From positions 45,747-109,746 of the forward strand of contig NZ_MUHH01000016.1 in NCBI RefSeq assembly GCF_002217475.1: DNA of 64,000 nt, given 5' to 3'. The stretch is from Flavobacterium tructae (lineage in GTDB: Bacteria > Bacteroidota > Bacteroidia > Flavobacteriales > Flavobacteriaceae). Below, in pieces: positions 61,803 to 64,000 of this stretch (positions are counted from its first letter, which is position 1; the number at the start of each line of letters is the position of its first letter). The notes below the pieces were generated by a model. It was not told the DNA's origin, made no database searches, and saw only the letters and a list, made by a program, of their open reading frames with translations. Position numbers and translations under genes: made by a program.

Positions 61803-62873
61803 TTACTGATACAAAGCATTAATTTTCTCCCATAAAGTTTTGTCAAAATCCGATAAAGCAAGATTAACATTGTCTGCAGCGTCTCCCATTCTGATAACTA
61901 CCATTTTTTTACCGGGTATGACATATATTTTTTGGTCATTTTTACCTAAGGCCATAAACATATCGGTTGGTCCGCTTGGGATTATACTTCCCTGAAAAGT
62001 AAGTTGTGATTGTGGTAAGTGATAAGAACTTTTTCCGTTCAGCCACCATAAATAACCGTATCCTAAATTGATATTCTGAGAAGTTGTGGTTGCTTCATTA
62101 AAATATGCCTCGTTGAGTATTGTGTTGTTTTCCCATTTTCCTTTGTTCAGCATTAAAAGTCCAAAACGCGCCATACTTCTGGAGGTACTGGTGTAAACAC
62201 TATTGGCGCCAATTTGTACCCAATTTCCATTCATCCCGATTTTGTCTCTTAATTTGGTGTTGAAATAATTTTCCCAGCTTTGTGCGCTTGCTTTTGCAAC
62301 AACATCTTGTAGTTTTACATAAACATTGTGATAGGCCCATCTTGTTCCTGCATCGGCTTTATAGACTAGATTAGCAGGATTTACATCGTCTGTGCTGTCA
62401 TCGAGCCCGGAGGTCATAGTCAATAAATGTTTACAGGTGATTAAATTTTCTTTGGGTAAAGTTTCACTTGTCCATCCTTCTCCCAAATACTGAGAAACTT
62501 TATTATTGATAGTAAGCAAATTTTCTTGTTGGGCAATTCCTGTAACAGTAGAGGTTAATGTTTTTCCGGCGCTGGCCCAATACCAATTGGTAGTTGCCGA
62601 ATGCCCGTTAAAATAGTTTTCTAAAACAATTCGCCCGTTGACCAGTATAATGAACGACTTGGAATGTTTTAGTTCCAGATAATCTAAAAGCGGCTGAACA
62701 GCAGCCTGATTCCATTTAAGATCAGCGATTGACTTTGTTTCCCAGTTTGTTCCGGTTATTGGAGGGAAATACATGTTTTCTGCGGGAACTGTAATTGGTT
62801 CTGATTCAGATGAATCTTTGCTGCAGCCTGTTAAGAGGATAGCAATCAGTATGGTGTAAATAGCTTTGGTCAT
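61803..62873 (-). CDS. Serine hydrolase, class C beta-lactamase-like lipoprotein
   Basis: This 356-residue protein has a lipoprotein signal (ILLTGC, Cys17). The SxxK motif is SAGK (Ser101, Lys104), and the Tyr region is RWAYHNVYVK. HSATTNWYWASAGKT is typical of family S12 (beta-lactamase class C / D,D-peptidase-like). It may act on peptidoglycan, esters or peptides in the periplasm. There is no evidence that it is a resistance enzyme. Confidence 0.9.
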   Translation of the reverse strand: MTKAIYTILIAILLTGCSKDSSESEPITVPAENMYFPPITGTNWETKSIADLKWNQAAVQPLLDYLELKHSKSFIILVNGRIVLENYFNGHSATTNWYWASAGKTLTSTVTGIAQQENLLTINNKVSQYLGEGWTSETLPKENLITCKHLLTMTSGLDDSTDDVNPANLVYKADAGTRWAYHNVYVKLQDVVAKASAQSWENYFNTKLRDKIGMNGNWVQIGANSVYTSTSRSMARFGLLMLNKGKWENNTILNEAYFNEATTTSQNINLGYGYLWWLNGKSSYHLPQSQLTFQGSIIPSGPTDMFMALGKNDQKIYVIPGKKMVVIRMGDAADNVNLALSDFDKTLWEKINALYQ

Positions 62874-62965
62874 GCTTTTTTATTTTGGTTTGAGGTTTGA
62901 CCAGAAAGATATAAAATAGTTTAAATGGTTTTGTGATTTTTTGCTTCTTATGAGGTTTTTAAGTT

Positions 62966-62973
62966 TAACTTTG
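62966..62973 (+). promoter_or_regulatory. Possible -7 box with a long leader before the lipoprotein gene
   Basis: TAACTTTG fits TAnnTTTG and has TTTG 22 bp upstream (62940-62943). The start codon is 165 bp downstream, giving an unusually long untranslated leader. An ORF in between was not found. Confidence 0.35.
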
Positions 62974-63138
62974 CAGGTTCATCTTTCTTTTGAAAAGAGA
63001 AATTTTAGTCCACAGGAAAACGGTGTTTTTTTTGGTACTATTTACTGTAAAAATGAAGTAACATGACCGATAATTGTTTTTTTTGGGCGGGATCTTTTTC
63101 AGGAGAAAAGGGAAAAATAGAATTTTAAAAATTATAGT

Positions 63139-63579
63139 ATGAAAAACACTTTTATGATTTTGGTTTTATCGCTTTTGTTAATAAGCTGTAAACAAGAAAT
63201 TAAACCTGCTGATATTGCAAAACTGAATGGATACTGGGAAATTGAGAAAGTAGTTTTTGATAAAGGGGAGGACAAAGATTACGGAATGAACGAAAATTTC
63301 GATTATTTCAATATCAAAGGAACTAAAGGAACACGAACCAAGGTGATGGCGCAGCTGGATGGAACTTTTTTAACAACAGATACTTTTGAAGATGTATCGG
63401 TTCGATTTAAAGGAGATCAGGTTTTCCTGGATTATAAAACAGATTATGCAAAGTGGAGTGAAGAACTGATTTCTATTTCTGAGGAGACTTTTGTAGTAAA
63501 GAACGATCAGAATAAAGAATATCATTATAAAAAAACCGGACCAGTAAATTTATTAAACGATGGCAAAAAGACTAAATAG
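63139..63579 (+). CDS. Small lipocalin-like lipoprotein
   Basis: This 146-residue protein has a lipoprotein signal (LSLLLISC) and a beta-rich mature part (LNGYWEIEKVVFDKGE, FNIKGTKGTRTKVMAQ, TFEDVSVRFKGDQVFLDY), as in small lipocalin-type domains. No family is recognised. Its end overlaps the start of the DUF721 gene by 20 bp, so the two are translationally coupled. Confidence 0.8.
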   Translation: MKNTFMILVLSLLLISCKQEIKPADIAKLNGYWEIEKVVFDKGEDKDYGMNENFDYFNIKGTKGTRTKVMAQLDGTFLTTDTFEDVSVRFKGDQVFLDYKTDYAKWSEELISISEETFVVKNDQNKEYHYKKTGPVNLLNDGKKTK

Positions 63580-63856
63580 TGAAAGCACGATTGGAGCTGT
63601 TTTGCAGCAGATTATCCAAGTGAATAAGTTAGGTGCCGGAATGGACCAGATTGATGTAAAAGAGGCCTGGAGGCAGTTGATGGGGAATGGTGTGAATACG
63701 TATACCAAAAATGTTGTTCTGAAAGGAAGTACATTGTATGTCGAGCTGGGATCGGCAGTTTTGCGTGAAGAATTAAGTCACGGTAAAAGCAAGATTGTAA
63801 AAATGATCAACGAGGAGTTAGGTCGTGAGGTGGTGAAAGAAGTTGTTCTTCGTTAG
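63560..63856 (+). CDS. DUF721 (DciA-like) protein
   Basis: This 98-residue protein begins MAKRLNSESTIGAVLQQIIQV and has WRQLMGNGVNTYTKNV, LKGSTLYVELGSAVLREELSHGKSKIVKMINEELG, the DUF721 core. DciA-type members load the replicative helicase. In Bacteroidota the short DUF721 proteins are presumed to have a DNA-binding or helicase-related role. The start overlaps the upstream lipoprotein gene. Confidence 0.85.
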   Translation: MAKRLNSESTIGAVLQQIIQVNKLGAGMDQIDVKEAWRQLMGNGVNTYTKNVVLKGSTLYVELGSAVLREELSHGKSKIVKMINEELGREVVKEVVLR

Positions 63857-63857
63857 A

Positions 63858-64000
63858 TTTTTTAGACTGGCTTAGACTTCTTAGATTTTTAGATGTTAGA
63901 TTTTGGCTGGGATGTTATAAAAGAAAACCCGTTTCATTTGAAACGGGTTTTCTTTTATGCCTTTTCTAAGATCTAAGAAGTCTAACATCTAAAAATCTAA
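63858..64000. repeat. Irregular TTAGAnnn hairpin array at the window end
   Basis: The left half has TTAGATTT / TTAGACTTC / TTAGATG units with a period of 7 to 10 bp. The right half (63960-64000) has the opposite CTAAGATCTAAGAAGTCTAA type. A perfect terminator (63919-63956) sits between the two arms. Confidence 0.7.
63919..63956. terminator. Strong terminator after the DUF721 gene
   Basis: Perfect 17-bp stem AAAAGAAAACCCGTTTC with an ATTT loop and T-rich tail. Confidence 0.92.

Noticed and set aside
61803..62873. Antibiotic resistance beta-lactamase
   Set aside because: It has an S12-type SxxK but is a generic serine-hydrolase lipoprotein with no mobile context.

Overview
The window looks like a chromosomal segment of a Flavobacterium-like member of the Bacteroidota. 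The DNA is AT-rich. Several promoters match the Bacteroidota -7 box TAnnTTTG, and strong Shine-Dalgarno sites are absent. Marker genes fit this group: a SecA of about 1,113 residues next to a DUF2795 gene, the rpmB-rpmG-DUF4295-ftsY cluster, many lipoproteins with Bacteroidota-style signal peptides, DUF6268 and PorT-like barrels, and lone LytS/LytTR regulators. No rRNA, tRNA, transposase, integrase, prophage or CRISPR array was seen.

Layout. 0-7 kb: the end of a PhoX-like protein, a fused di-heme peroxidase lipoprotein, outer-membrane barrels and a LytS/LytTR two-component pair. 7-13 kb: a MATE transporter, an LTA-synthase-like sulfatase and MeaB. 13-17 kb: a stress and regulation patch (NmrA-like SDR with its Rrf2 regulator and a shared operator, DoxX, Crp/Fnr, AEC transporter, 1-Cys peroxiredoxin). 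17-24 kb: two surface-type lipoproteins (an HExxH protein and a GH19 chitinase), a KefB-like antiporter, PurB and a sirtuin. 24.5-27 kb: APS kinase, AspH-like oxygenase and sulfotransferase, which together look like a dedicated hydroxylation/sulfation cassette. 29-33.4 kb: an MbnP/MbnH-type copper and kynurenine module with a Cys-rich barrel partner. 33.5-39 kb: SecA, DUF2795, PduO adenosyltransferase and a LolD/MacB-type ATPase. 39.7-43 kb: a hydrolase and a methyltransferase that appear to have been separated by a 1.4 kb two-gene insert (XRE regulator plus secreted knob/coiled-coil protein) bounded by a perfect 36-bp direct repeat. 43-54 kb: FKBP, ABC-F, an AraC regulator, polysaccharide genes (WbaP-like transferase, CpsB-like phosphatase, GT2) and an HGSNAT-like membrane acyltransferase. 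55-64 kb: mostly core genes (E2 acyltransferase, DnaQ-like exonuclease, FAH, Hpt, CinA, L28, L33, DUF4295, FtsY, DUF721).

The intergenic DNA is not random. Many gaps hold short-period tandem arrays with units of exactly 7, 8 or about 20 bp, often as two opposite-strand arms that could fold back. They lie mainly at 3' ends of genes, alongside ordinary terminators. One gap holds a folded element resembling the Flavo-1 RNA motif.

Most interesting items: the direct-repeat-bounded two-gene insert that rebuilds the 3' end of a methyltransferase gene (40677-42138); the sulfation cassette (24572-26891); the MbnPH-like module (29448-33336); and the 7/8-bp intergenic array families. MeaB and PduO, 25 kb apart, imply adenosylcobalamin-dependent methylmalonyl-CoA metabolism encoded elsewhere.
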